A DNA stretch of 64,000 bases from the NCBI RefSeq assembly GCF_000972845.2, contig NC_040029.1, positions 3,399,811-3,463,810 on the forward strand, written 5' to 3'. The notes beneath the pieces are model-generated. The model ran no database searches. It worked only from the letters and a program-made list of their open reading frames with translations, and was not told the origin of the DNA. Source of the DNA: Larimichthys crocea (lineage: Eukaryota; Chordata; Actinopteri; Sciaenidae). This document shows positions 9,917 through 21,380 of the stretch, in pieces. The position numbers were made by a program, and so were the translations under genes. Each line of letters starts with the position of its first letter. Within the stretch, counting starts at the first letter, position 1.

Positions 9917-9932
9917 GGGGTATAAATACCCC
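9917..9932. promoter_or_regulatory. TATA motif inside a 7-bp inverted repeat
   Basis: GGGGTAT-AA-ATACCCC places a TATAAATA box inside two 7-bp inverted arms. The same site is present in copy B near 12263-12278 with one G fewer on the left. It could be the core promoter of whatever repeat makes up the 2.3-kb block. No transcript evidence is visible. Confidence 0.25.
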
Positions 9933-10631
9933 AACTAACACACCCCACATCTTTACAAACTCCTGTGTTCGTCCAGTTTATAAAAAACTGAACTCTACCC
10001 TGGCCGAGCTGCAGGCAGCCCGGTCACCATGGACACCCACGTCCTCGGACCCCTGACCTCTGACCCTGGTCTTCCCGATAGGCAACTTAGCTGAGAAAAA
10101 GTTTTTACTGGTGGACAGACTTCTTTCTATGGCAATATCGTGGTCCAAAAAAAAAACAACCACATCTGTAGGTGCCTGAACAAAGCCTCTAATTTGGGAC
10201 ACTGGACAAGAGATGGAGACTGTCTCTGACACCAAAGACCAGTCCACCTGAACACCTTCACCCCTGCCAGAGAGCGTAAGTTTAAGACCTTAACGCTAAG
10301 AAGTAGAGTCTTCTTCCCCAGAGTCCCACAGCTGGAGACACAGCTGGAGATGTACTCAAATTCACCATCCCATTGGTCAGCTATGATAAAAAATCTTTGT
10401 ACTGTTGGAAAAGGAATTCTGAGAAATTCAGCCTCCAATTCTTCTTTTCAGTCTGACAACAATGAGCCCTTCACACAAACACACACCTTTAAATGCAGTA
10501 ACAATACCCGCTCACTCCTACATGCATACAGTAACCAGACATACCTGTACACACCTGCAACCAAAGTGTAAACATGAACCCACCAGACTTAAAAAAAGCT
10601 TCTCAGTCATGCAGGAACACATACTGTGTGA

Positions 10632-10635
10632 AATA

Positions 10636-10697
<62 letters not shown>

Positions 10698-10724
10698 ATA
10701 TATATATATATATACACACACACG
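10632..10724. repeat. AT/CA microsatellite
   Basis: A long TA dinucleotide array ending in a short CACACA tail inside copy A of the duplicated block. Tyr/Ile-repeat translations here are artefacts. Confidence 0.95.
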
Positions 10725-11168
10725 CAATGATTCCCTGCAAAGTGTGTCCACTCTCCAAATCAAGCAAAGCTGTCACTTTACAGACATGAACAAGTCCATG
10801 AGTATATCTGCACACGTACACCACACACACACACACTGACAGCTCAGTTTTTCTACTGCACAAGTGATTCTCTCTCCGTATCCACCGTGTTACCCATCCT
10901 TTTGCCTCACGTAAGGTGGCAGGAGCTTCTTCCAGTTCGGTAGTGGCGGTGGAGCTCCACGCTATAACATCCACCCTTTGACTCCGCTCCTGTCGCTTGC
11001 TTGCTTCAAACTAGGTCAAGAAACCGGGGTAAAGCGATGATGTGCTCGTGCATGTCACTGGATATTTTCGTATCATTGTCATTAGGCAGGCGGTCTGCCT
11101 GAGGACAATTGTAATCCCTTCATTGTATTTAGGAGCTTATTTGTTAACTTGCCCATCAGAACATTAAC

Positions 11169-11306
11169 TTTCTTTGATGCATGCAGAATAGGCATACTGC
11201 CTCCACTATAGGCACATAATGGCATTACGGTCAGTGCAGCCATGATCCTATTGTCCACACCTGACTGATCAAGGAATCATACTATATATATATATACACA
11301 CACACA
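11169..11306. other. unique spacer between duplicated blocks
   Basis: About 138 bp between the end of copy A and the start of copy B, ending in a short TA/CA microsatellite. It has no counterpart after copy B, so it marks the junction of the tandem arrangement. Confidence 0.7.
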
Positions 11307-13566
11307 CACTCAAGTGGATCTACAAATATACCATTTAGGTTGGAAGTGCAATTGACTTTCAAATCAGTGCAGCTATATGTGACAGGTCGTCTCCTTCCCT
11401 GCCACTCTCTCTCTCTCTATATATATATATGTCCTGATGAGGGGCAGCATAATGCGCCCTTATCCGGCGGCTGTGGCCTGTTGGCGTGGCCATCATGGTG
11501 GTTGGCGTGGCCGTTACAGGTATACGGTTCTTCCATTCAGCGTGACCGGCTGTTGGGGCAGTGGAGGGACGAATCGCTCTACCAGAAGCCCTTCCTGGGT
11601 GATTGACCCGCAGCCTTGAGCCCTTTAACCTCCGTCTCTCCGGGGCGTCACTGTAATTTGCCGGCATGCATTCGGTCACTTTTCCTGGGACCCATGCTGC
11701 TGTGTTGGCTCAGTCAAATCTTTGGCTTGGCCCACCTGGCCTGTCAGTGACTACGCCCTCGATCTGCTGTTTGACTTAAGACGTCTCACTGTTTTTAATT
11801 CATTGTGTGTGATATGTGTATTGCTGAGTTGTGTTGTCATTATTCAGTGTTTCAGTGTATTTTTCCTTTCATTTCATTTCATTGTACTTCACACCAGTCC
11901 TGTGCAGCACCTTTGGCATGTTTGAACTTGTTTTCTGTCTGGTTAGGTGCTGTGGCCCAGAGGCAGTAGCCCAGTTCCTGGTGGTGGTCCCCTTCACAAT
12001 TTTCTTTTAGTTTGGAGTGTGAGTGCAGTGTCACGGGTGCCCAGCCCTTTTCATTTAGCTCTTGTTTCTGCCTGGTGCTATTTTTTACGTAATTATTATT
12101 ATTGCAGGTTCTTGGTGTGTGAACTTCTTAATTTTGTTTTGCTAATTACCTATTTCTTTTCTGTTTCATAAAGTTTCTTAATTTGCAAACAGTCTCTTGC
12201 CCCGTGGTATTATCGAACCTGTGGCCTTGTACATTAAAAGTCAGGGAACCAACAATTTCCTGTGGGTATAAATACCCCAACTAACACACCCCACATCTTC
12301 ACAAACTCCTGTGTTCGTCCAGTCAGTTTATAAAAACAGAACTCTACCCTGAGCCGAGCTGCAGGCAGCCCGGTCACCATGGACACCACGTCCTCGGACC
12401 CCTGACCTCTGACCCTGGTCTTCCAGATAGGCAACTTAGCTGAGAAAAAGTTTATTACTGGTGGACAGACTTCTTTCTATGGCAATATCGTGGTCCAAAA
12501 AAAAAACACACCACATCTGTAGGTGCCTGAACAAAGCCTCTAATTTGGGACACTGGACAAAGAGATGGAAGACTGTCTCTGACACCAAAGACCAGTCCAC
12601 CTGAACACCTTCACCCCTGCCAGAGAGCGTAAGTTTAAGACCTTAACGCTAAGGAAGTAGAGGTCTTTCTTCCCCAGAGTCCCAAAGTCTGTGTATGCCA
12701 TTGTCCCACAGCTGGAGACACAGCTGGAGATGTACTGAAATTCACCATCCCATTGGTCAGCTATGATAAAAAAATCTTTGTACTGTTGGAAAAAGGAATT
12801 CTGAGAAATTCAGCCTCCAATTTCTTCTTTTCAGTCTGACAACAATGAGCCCTTCACACAAACACACACCTTTAAATGCAGTAACAATACACGCTCACTC
12901 CTACATGCATACAGTAACCAGACATACCTGTACACACTGCAAACACAAGTGTAAACATGAACCCACGCAGACTTAAAAAAAGCTTCTCAGTCATGCAGGA
13001 ACACATACTGTGTGAAAATATATATATATATTATAATATATATAATATATATATGATATATATAATATATATATATATATATATAATATATATATAGTAT
13101 ATATATATATACACACACACGCAATGATTCCCTGCACAGAGTGTGTCCACTCTCCAAATCAAGCAAAGCTGTCACTTTACAGACATGAACAAGTCCATGA
13201 GTTATATCTGCACACGTACACACACACACACTGACAGCTCAGTTTTTCTACTGCACAAGTGATTCTCTCTCCGTATCCACCGTGTTACCATCCTTTTGCC
13301 TCACGTAAGGTGGCAGGAGCTTCTTCCAGTTCCGGTAGTGGCGGTGGAGCTCCACGCTATAACATCCACCCTTTGACTCCGCTCCTGTCGCTTGCTTGCT
13401 TCAAACTAGGTCAAGAAACCGAGGGTAAAGCGATGATGTGCTCGTGCATCTGTCACTGGATATTATTCGTATCATTGTCATTAGGCAGGCGGTCTGCCTG
13501 AGGACAATTGTAATCCCTTCATTGTATTTAGAGAGCTTAATTTGTTAACTTGCCCATCAGAACATT
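11307..13566. repeat. 2.3-kb duplicated block, copy B
   Basis: Second copy of the block at 8967-11168, same orientation. It includes its own (CT)n/(AT)n tract near 11406-11430 and a longer AT array at 13018-13120. Divergence from copy A is mainly indels in homopolymers and dinucleotide repeats, which looks like either a very recent duplication or two unpolished haplotypes placed side by side. No conserved ORF survives comparison of the two copies. Confidence 0.85.
13018..13120. repeat. AT-rich microsatellite with CA tail
   Basis: Counterpart of 10632-10724 in copy B, with a more degenerate TA array. The length and phase differences between the two copies are typical of repeat instability or read error. 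Confidence 0.9.
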
Positions 13567-14202
13567 AAATTAGAGGTATTTCTTTGGACTAATGACTAAT
13601 GTGATGACCAAATATATTGCCTGCAAACTAAGTCACCTGTAACCTAATTGTGCAATGTTCCTTCAGTCAACACTGTTAAAACAAAGCTGTGAGACGTTTC
13701 TAATACTGATTAACACCAAAATGCTGGATTGCTGCAGTAATGACTTGGGGCACACACACACACACACACTACCAGGTGAGCTACAGTGGTAGCCCTTATA
13801 TTTTTTTGTCACTTGGATCTTAATGGCTATGTAACACTGTTACAGCTGGTACTCGTGACTGTGAGGCAAATTTGTGATCTCGGGCACCAACTGAGTGCAT
13901 CTGTAATGGGTGCCCCATTACCTCACCTCATTGAGAGTACGAGTCAACTAAATTAAATAGTTAAATACCACTCTGGTTATGTCAACAATGCAACAAAGAT
14001 GTAAGCATGGCTTTGCTAATAAGCCAGCATATGCACTTAGACTTTATCATGGAGGTGTTCACAAATGACAGAGCCGCAATTTAATACAATTATCCAGCAT
14101 TTATTTCTTGGATTATTGGCTTAATCGTATCCCAAACAAATCCAGTATTTGCATTTAAACAGTGGCTTTGAGAGAGAGAGAGAGCGCGAGCTGTTTGTTG
14201 GG
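13567..14202. other. non-coding stretch, nothing recognised
   Basis: AT-rich unique-looking sequence with a short CA run near 13749-13769 and a GA run near 14171-14184. No exon, RNA gene or transposon terminus could be supported. Confidence 0.4.
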
Positions 14203-14437
14203 TCACTTAATTTTGGCAGGAGTGCTCTGTATCAAATCCTCTTCAAATAGGTAAGGATTCACAGGGATCACAGCTAAGGAGGCGCTGGCACTCAAGTCCA
14301 AAAGCAAGGTATTACCAAGGATATCCACTAGATACACTTGCGGACAGAAGTGTAACACCTCACATATTGGCATTTCCAGTAGAATAATGGTGTGGCCTTT
14401 CTTCAACACGTCCCCATCTCCTGCGTCATGCCTGAAC
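14203..14437 (-). CDS. orphan terminal-exon-like ORF, function unknown
   Basis: A good minus-strand acceptor (CTTCCTGTCTTGTTTACAG) ends at 14438. The following open frame, entered in phase 2, runs about 77 residues to a TAA stop at 14203-14205. The translation has normal protein character: RHDAGDGDVLKKGHTIILLE, then hydrophobic strands around CPQVYLVDILGNTLLLDL, and ends LIQSTPAKIK. I do not recognise the family. A possible upstream exon (14566-14674, MEGGAVQIKILKSATLILDQ) ends at ATAG/GTATCT in an incompatible phase, so either the partner exon is elsewhere or the locus is broken. It lies 3' of gabrg3 on the same strand. Confidence 0.35.
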
Positions 14438-14565
14438 CTGTAAACAAGACAGGAAGTAACTCTCTTGGTGACCTCCATTCACCCACAAAAAGACTGCACA
14501 GTAGCACTTGACCAAAACATTATTTATTAATATAAGCAATGTACCACGCACTAGAAAAAAGATAC

Positions 14566-14674
14566 CTATTTTCACTCTAGATCCTGTTTTCATAAAATAT
14601 TTGTTCCAGGAGTGCTGATCCAAGATCAGAGTGGCGCTTTTTAAAATTTTTATTTGTACAGCCCCACCCTCCAT
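14566..14674 (-). pseudogene. possible upstream exon of the orphan ORF, phase-incompatible
   Basis: The minus strand encodes MEGGAVQIKILKSATLILDQ and a further 16 residues ending at a potential donor ATAG/GTATCT. The intervening 128 bp to the acceptor at 14438 would make a small intron. Joining the two gives a premature stop (phase 1 meets phase 2), so a functional two-exon product is not supported as written. A sequencing indel, a missing exon or a decayed pseudogene could explain this. Confidence 0.2.
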
Positions 14675-16055
14675 AGACCTCGCTGACGATCAAAAAGAAA
14701 ATTGGTTCGCAGGGTGAAGTCGCAGAAAAGATTGATGATTTTTCTGACACCTCGGCGCGATGACGCACTGCTTTTCAGTAAAGCTGAGGAACTTTAATGG
14801 GGGTGATGAGGTCTCCGGAAGAGGCTCTCGAGCGAGATCGTTATGCTTGCCAGCGCTGATCCTGGGTTAGTACTCTGATACCAAAGAGGCTTTATAAATA
14901 CAGGTCCCAGTCAGTTGAAACACACAGGTGACTTTCATTAAGACGTAGAAAATAGTGATTTTGTTTTATTGAAGTATCTCAACGGACTAAGACACTTATA
15001 AAGTGTAGTAGAAATATCAGAGGTGAGGAGAGTTTACTGCGGTGTGGGCCAAGCTCTGTTCAATTCAGTCAGTTCATAGATAGATATAGAGAGATAGTGT
15101 TGAAAGATTAGTGAAGATTAGTGAGCTAATGTCTTAAACCAGTAGAATACGTAATGGTCCACAGTGCAACAGCCCCTCTGCTGTTTCTCTAGCATCGCTC
15201 GAGGCGATCTGATTTGTAATTACAAACCTCTGGACAGGACACAAATGTGTCTGGAGGCCTTATGAATATGCACAAGCCCTAAATATGAACTCATTCAGGC
15301 TTCTTGAACTGACTGAACTGGATTCAGATTGACTCCGGCCTCGCTACTGGCCTAACTTACATTCCATATATAGAACTGTATGAAAATAGAAACATTAATT
15401 AGATACATCTTACATAAAAGCTTTTCTCTGAACATACAAATACCGGGGAAAAAGTGTGTGTTTGGGAGGAGGGGGAGGGAGAAAGGGAAGAGGGGTTGAT
15501 TGTTCTACAAAGCGAAACGACTGCAAAAAACACCATAGAACAGTTAATCCAACCAAAATGTTTCAAACACTGTCCATTCCTGTGGGGATTTTATTCCCCC
15601 ACCCCCAACTGGTGTGTCCGTGTGCCTCCATATATGGCATCAATTTTACATGTCTGAGGATGGGGATGTTGGACTCCATCAACAACCACCCTGGATCATC
15701 CATTTTTCAACACCGCTCTGCGTACCGTACGTGAGTGTATGTAACACGATATATGGAACCTAATATACAGCACCTGTGGTCACTGCTGCTGCTGCTGCTG
15801 GGAGGATGTGCCATTAGGTTCTGCGTTGCAGGAGCTCAGAAAAATTACAGCTTCCATCAAGACTACCATTTTTTTTAAGCTCTAAAACTGGATGGAGTGA
15901 CTGTAATGAAAAATAAATAGGCCATGTACAGTGTGTTTGTATGTGCTTCTGGGTTCAAGTGGATTGCAGCCAAAACTAATAATTCCACAGACCATTTTGT
16001 GCCAATATTCAATATACTGAATTATTTTCATGCCAAAATAAACATTGTAGCAGCC
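14675..16055. other. non-coding stretch downstream of gabrg3
   Basis: Includes a CpG-richer patch around 14750-14850 on which a small promoter could sit, a GGGAGGGGG-type purine run near 15465-15490 and a (CTG)n run at about 15785-15800. The short plus ORFs at 15454-15734 overlap in two frames and lack known motifs. No gene is supported. Confidence 0.35.
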
Positions 16056-16061
16056 TGGAAC

Positions 16062-16740
16062 AGTTTGACATTTTTGGGAAGTTCCTTACTAGAGTTGGAT
16101 AATATTTGGTTTGATGACACTTTTAAAAAAGACAAACGTACAAAGTGTTTTATATGGTTGAATCACGTTTGAAACGTTTTCAGGACTGAGGCGTCGATGA
16201 CAGATGCCACCTCTTGCGTCTAAAATAACGCTAAATATGAATTAACAGCCAGCTAACTTAGCTAAGCACAAAGACTGGAAACAAATGGAAACAGCTAGTT
16301 TGACAGGAAACACCTCTATCCACCTCTAAAGCTTTTTTTTTAATCCATACAAAAATCCAAAGTACAAAAATGAGATTTCTCTGATTTACAGGTTGACTTA
16401 TAACTACGTCAGTTGCTAGGCAACCAGCTGAAGTTAGCAGTACTTAAGGAACCCACAACAAAATGGTGCAACATTCAAGGTCCTGATAGGGGGATTGTTT
16501 GGATGGACTGGCTTCTCCCCAGTTTATAGTTTTTGTGCTATTCCACAGTACTAATTACATCAGTACAACTGCTAAGAGTTTCTTGCACTCATAAAAAAAG
16601 GCTACAAGACTTTTAATGTGAAAGTTCTGGAGGAAATGTCGTTTTATCCATGACAGAATTAGTGCTGTAAAAATGGATTTTATTCTGACTTTATATAGTG
16701 AAAAGGTTTGAGTTAAAATATTTCCCAAAAATGTCAAACT
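16062..16740. mobile_element. Non-autonomous TIR element (19-bp perfect TIRs)
   Basis: AGTTTGACATTTTTGGGAA at 16062-16080 and its exact reverse complement TTCCCAAAAATGTCAAACT at 16722-16740 bound a 679-bp segment. Inside, 16247-16300 (CAGCTAACTTAGCTAAGCAC, AAAGACTGGAAACA) matches a repeat I recall as widespread in teleosts. No transposase frame is present. The superfamily is uncertain, and flanking target duplications were not resolved. It lies in the region just past the likely 3' end of gabrg3. Confidence 0.75.
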
Positions 16741-16892
16741 TCTCCTTTAAGTGAAGGTAATCCACAGGCTCAATTAGTAACAAAACAAAAATCTACATGA
16801 AGAAAGAAGAAAAGTGTCTAAAATTAAAACGTGACAGTGTTTTCATGGAGCTGTTGTCGAGAAGAAACCAGCACTGCTCTAACCCTAATCTG

Positions 16893-16898
16893 TTTATT
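16893..16898 (-). terminator. possible gabrg3 polyadenylation signal (AATAAA)
   Basis: Plus-strand TTTATT reads AATAAA on the minus strand, about 0.93 kb downstream of the gabrg3 stop codon. It is the nearest canonical hexamer I noticed. Brain GABA-A receptor transcripts often have long 3'UTRs, so a more distal site is equally possible. Confidence 0.25.
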
Positions 16899-17831
16899 CA
16901 TGTAATATGCCTGGGGATGAGATTAGCATGTTTAGCATTAGATTGGTATTTATGCAGTGCTTATACATTTTCGCGTGTAAGAATGTAACCCACCATAAAC
17001 ACCCAGATCTTCTTGGCATCTACTGTGAACTGCACCTCTTGGTCATAAAGCAGCATGAACAAAAGCTCACTGACGTAATAAAAAAAGATTTTCACCAGAC
17101 TGTCACTGCCCCTGACACAAACTCATATTCAACAATTAACAACTGAAGTGTGAGCTGGTTGACCTGCTGTGAAAACAACTAATTCCAATAATAATAAGAA
17201 GAATAAGAAAACGTTACTGTATTAGAAAATGGAACTAAGTCTAAGATACAACTAAAACTCGTGCTACGAAATGAATGGTAAGTGTTAGTTTTAAACGTCT
17301 CCGGTGGTGCTATTCCAGGTTTGTTTCTTCAAAGAATAAACAGCTCAGCATGCGGCGGTGTGGTGGATGAGGTAACAAAGATAATGGAGGGAACTCTGAT
17401 GCTGCGTCTCTGTGCCGCACCCTTTCTAAAGAAGGCACTATGGGTGCTTCGCCATCTCAACAACCAAGATTCAGCAATGCAACCCTCGTCCCGGAACATC
17501 TCTGAAGTTGTAGCTGTCTGTCGTAGCAGTTTGGTTTCCGAGAGTCATAAACGGGACCGATCTATTCAAGGTAACGCCGGCGGCTTGTTGTTCTATTGCG
17601 GAGCGTTTTGTTCTCTTCGGTGTGCCGCTGCTCAAAGTGTCATGGCCTTTACGTTGTGCATCACACCACACGTGTTTTTTTTTTCAGCACATCTTTCATA
17701 ATTCCCAAAGAGCCGATCCACCTCATTTCCTCCTCCACGCTTAGTTTTGACCTCAAATCACAAGCCGCGACGCAAAGTGGCGTGGACTGTGGCTGTTTCT
17801 TGAGGGCCCACGGATCACAGCCCGAGGCCAA
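16899..17831 (-). other. gabrg3: probable gabrg3 3'UTR
   Basis: Minus-strand sequence following the gabrg3 stop codon. The stop-proximal part (about 17290-17830) is noticeably more GC- and CpG-rich than flanking DNA. A 139-codon plus-strand ORF at 17282-17701 lies antisense here. It has no recognisable motif and is best seen as a chance frame. The extent of the UTR is inferred from the candidate polyadenylation signal. Confidence 0.4.
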
Positions 17832-18113
17832 CTAGAGGTAGAGGTAGCTGACCCAGTAGACTATGTTGAAGAGCAAGAACGAAGTGGGGAAAAAAACCCG
17901 GGAGTAGGAATCCAACTCGCGGATGTTGACGTGGATCCGTCCTTTCTTCCAGCCGCCTTCTTTACACTCCTCGTAGCAGCAGAAGAAGCTTGTGCAGTCT
18001 TTCCCGTCCAGGCACTCGTACAGGCAGTTGTCTTCGTAGTCGTGCCAGAACAGGGAGTTGCCCATGGGCATCATGGGCCGAGGAGTGTGAGCCATGTTGA
18101 AAGATGAGTAGGC
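17832..18113 (-). CDS. gabrg3: gabrg3 last coding exon (M3-M4 loop end, M4, C-terminus)
   Basis: After acceptor TCCTATGCAG at 18114 the exon opens in phase 0 with AYSSFNMAHTPRP and runs 93 residues to TAG at 17832. It carries the gamma-subunit cytoplasmic hallmark YECLDGKDC, then SFFCCYEEC, a cysteine-rich segment that in gamma subunits is palmitoylated and lies near the GABARAP-binding region. Next come SYSRVFFPTSFLLFN and IVYWVSYLYL, the M4 helix and exact receptor C-terminus. CYEECK and RELDSYSRVFFPTSFLLFN favour gamma-3 over gamma-1 and gamma-2. The loop joining this exon to M3 is shorter than in mammalian gamma-3, so a small in-frame exon could have been missed. Confidence 0.96.
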   Translation of the reverse strand, partial: AYSSFNMAHTPRPMMPMGNSLFWHDYEDNCLYECLDGKDCTSFFCCYEECKEGGWKKGRIHVNIRELDSYSRVFFPTSFLLFNIVYWVSYLYL

Positions 18114-20689
18114 CTGCATAGGATGACAAAGAGTGTTACGGTGGTAAAAGAATTAACCGAACTAACCTGTCAAACTTGTGGACTGGCAGAGACTCAACAT
18201 TTAAAGTTCCAAAACCTAAAACAGAAGCACAAACATGCAGATAAACTGTTTTTCTGCTCTAACATAGGGAGCACATCACGAAGTTTCTGACTTTTTGGCT
18301 GCGACATGTAATATAACTTTTTAGCATTATATCACATTATACACTCAAAGTGTATTATTAGAGCCCCTTTTACAATGTTCTTGTTTAAAATGAGTCCGTG
18401 TCAACCCACGGAGCCAACGGTAGCTTAATTAGCTAACTACAGCTGATGAAATCTGTCAGGGACAGTTGTCATTTCAGCTGGGAAAACTGACAGTAGCCAG
18501 GTAGAAATGACAAATCTGCTTTTGTGAAATTTGTAGTAAAATCTCAATATGTGCAGTGTGAGGACAGAAAGCCTGACAGGTGTAGCAACATCAAATTCAA
18601 CAGAGGTTAGTGATGGCCTGTTACGGATGACTGCTGCGAAGGAGTCGGCTCTGTTCAGGCGTGAAGAAATACAGCTAAAAAGTAAAGTTTGTGAATTAGG
18701 GTCTGTTCAGCATTGTGGCAGAATGCCTTTCTTGAAATGCACAATGCCTTTGTGCTGCATTGTATTCTGCTCTGCTGAAGCAGCGGCGGAGAAGAAATGG
18801 TGGCACTTCTAGTGGATTACACTCAGTGTGATTGATCATTAGTGTAAAATGGCAAGTCTATAAAGACACAAAACGCTGACGTGTATTTATTGATGTTTCA
18901 GATCGCTGAAAAACTCAATCAAACTCTCCTATTGACATGCTGAGAGGATCTGAAAGGGATGTAACATACACTACCAAACAACAAAATGTTTCCAGAAACT
19001 TCAAAAGCATTGGCGAATTGATTCCAACAGCATGTCCAGGCCTTTTAGAACGTTTAGCTGTACTCTTGGAAATTGATCTTTGAATAATATACTACAATGT
19101 CTTAGTCGTTGACATCAGCAACCACCAGAGCGCTTGCTCCTGAAGTGTAACCAGGTTAAACTTTGGGCGCTGTGACAATAGAAACAAGGCAGTAAGCCAG
19201 ACACTGAAGGCAAATTGGAGGAAAAACTGATACATAACTGTGCAATTCAAGTCAACGTTTGTATCATGACCTCAGGAGGTAAGCCTTGTAATCATATTTC
19301 CAACCAAGTAGGCATATCAGGTGTGTTTCAGCTTATAAGTAGGAAATATGTGCGGCTTATATGATAAACAAGGCTCATGGCTTACAAAGCGTTCCCACTC
19401 CACAGCTCCACAGACCTGTTGAAGTAACAGTATAAGGTGAAAATTTCATACAGAAGATTGGTAACCTAAAACATAAGAGTGCAAGATGATTTAATAGATG
19501 AATTAATGCAGGATGTATCATTTAATTCCTGTTTCATACATAGACCATATTATCTTGATTCCTCCTTTTTTTTTGCGCTGAACTCCGAACACATTTTACT
19601 GAAAGTAGAACTACTGATTCCAAAGAGATCTAACAAGAACAACCTTTGTTATTCATTATTTTTTAGCCTTTTTATAGTCACATAATATCCTGGATTGTTA
19701 GACTACAATGCTGAATAAGTAACCTCCTGAGAAAATTCATTATGTGACTTCCTGATGTTTAGAAAACCGTGTGGGACAACCTACGTGGGGTAAAATCACA
19801 CATTTTTCCAGTCTTCTATTCCTCTCATAAAAGGAAGAGTGGGAGGCGAGCGAGGGGGAGAGAAAGAGTTAGAGGTGTCTTGTGGAGTAAGAGAATTGAC
19901 TGAGTGGGCAGCACAAAAAAGGACCACACGGATGAGGAGGTGGGGAGGGAAATATGAGGCTTCCCCACAGACAGACCAGGCCAAAATACAGCGGATAGCC
20001 AGAAATGCAGAGGAGGGGACACAACGTAATTGTTCAGCCCGAGCTGACAGTCTTTTTAGCCCTGAGACACACTCAGGAGAATTACTCTACACTGGGAAGA
20101 AATAATGAAGAGGGAGGGGATCTGGAGAGAGGGAAATGACAGCAGCGGTGGCTGACTCAGTCTTAGTAGACGTGTGCCGCCGCCATTAAAGCGTTCGCGG
20201 CAGGTGCAGCCTTGAGAACGCCCACACAGAGCATTAGCCTCTCGTACAGGAGCGATTGCTAGAAAAGAAATGTTTTCAATGGTACATGTGTTCACAAAGA
20301 CACACATATAGACGCCTGGGTAGATATTGTGCATTAAATATACAGTACATATGGAGAGACTCAATATGAGTCTCTGAAGGCTGATATTAGACTGAACATG
20401 CCAATAACCACCAATTTTCACTGACAAGACTTCGATTATCATATGACGCAAAGACTAACTTCAACAAGCCTGCATGCACAGGAGCAGATTCTCAGGTACA
20501 AACATACTACACACAAGCTTTCCACTCATTTCGATTGGCTCACCAGGTGGCACAACAGTCACTATGCTCAGATTGGTTCTTTTTTTAGCCTCTGTTTTTC
20601 ACTGGTAGTAATCCCACAGGTCTTAAGGGCTCCGTGGGGAAAGGCCAGTGGCTGAGGAACTTTGTTCAAATAAAGTACAAGGGTGTTTA

Positions 20690-21090
20690 TTTACAAAAAG
20701 TGCCACCAGGCTACATAACCCAAAAAATATGTACACATTTGTATTTATTTATTTTAAATCAGGTATTAAATTTAGGCTTGAATTAGACGTCAAAGTTATA
20801 TTTTTACAAATTATATACAAATATTTTAAAAAACACTTACATTGCAACCATACATAAATCAGATCACAAATAAACCTAAATAACTTAAATTAATTGACCT
20901 CCCCCTATGTACTTGGGCTAACCCAGTGACATCCCTTTTGTCCCTAGGGCACATGGCAGGTGTGGTAAGTAACAAAGGATAGCTAATTAACTTATTGTGA
21001 ACCCAGAAATAAACCAATTAACAACTAAATTTAACAATATTTGTCTGAATAGAAAGATGTTCTCACCCACTTTGTCACAGGCCCCAATGT
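20690..21090 (+). repeat. interspersed repeat family X, copy 1
   Basis: Blocks such as GTGTTTATTTACAAAAAGTG, TGTACTTGGGCTAACCCAGTG, TTTTGTCCCTAGGGCACATG and GGTAAGTAACAAAGGATAGC recur in the same order and orientation at 23310-23720. Copy 1 lacks about 55 bp present in copy 2. Superfamily not recognised, and ends are approximate. Confidence 0.65.
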
Positions 21091-21199
21091 TGCTATGGTA
21101 CCAATGAACCTAGTGTCCTTCAAATAATGTGAGGTTTGTCTGCATGATTTTAATTTTAGTTTGCATGAGGAACCACATCAGGAACAAGACTGATTGGAT

Positions 21200-21380
21200 T
21201 TGTGATTTGACTTTGTAGCTTGTTTTGTGTCTTTGTAGTTTTGTTCGAGTTTCTTTGTGGTTGTTCTGTCTCTGTTTTGAGTCTCTTTGTAGTTGCTGTA
21301 TCATTGTTCTGTCTATGAGTTTCTTTGTGGTCATTCTATGTTTATTGAACTCTTTGTAGTCATCAGATTGCCTTTCCACA
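21200..21380. repeat. degenerate TTTGTRGTY-type tandem array
   Basis: Repeated imperfect units built on GTCTCTTTGTAGTTGTT (e.g. TGTCTTTGTAGTTTTGTT, GAGTCTCTTTGTAGTTGCTG, GAGTTTCTTTGTGGTCATTC) are spaced about 30-50 bp apart. This resembles a minisatellite-like family common in teleost introns. Confidence 0.65.

Larger units (their letters stand above)
8967..11168. repeat. 2.3-kb duplicated block, copy A
   Basis: From CACTCAAGTGGATCTACAAA through GCCCATCAGAACATTAA the sequence matches 11307-13566 almost base for base, offset 2340 at the left and about 2399 at the right. Differences are mostly one- or two-base indels and AT-array length. Copy A also lacks about 24 bp found in copy B near 12683-12706. 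Short plus ORFs (e.g. 9000-9263) carry no known domain and change frame between copies, so they are not credible genes. Inside is GGGGTATAAATACCCC at 9917-9932. The identity of the block is unknown. Confidence 0.85.

Noticed and set aside
10462..10839. ORFs with Tyr-Ile repeats across AT arrays (also 8830-9015, 10518-10763, 12987-13229)
   Set aside because: Translations of dinucleotide repeats, some spanning N bases; not genes.
17282..17701. 139-codon plus-strand ORF antisense to the gabrg3 3'UTR
   Set aside because: No recognisable motif and no splice or promoter signal. It lies in a GC-richer UTR where chance ORFs are longer.
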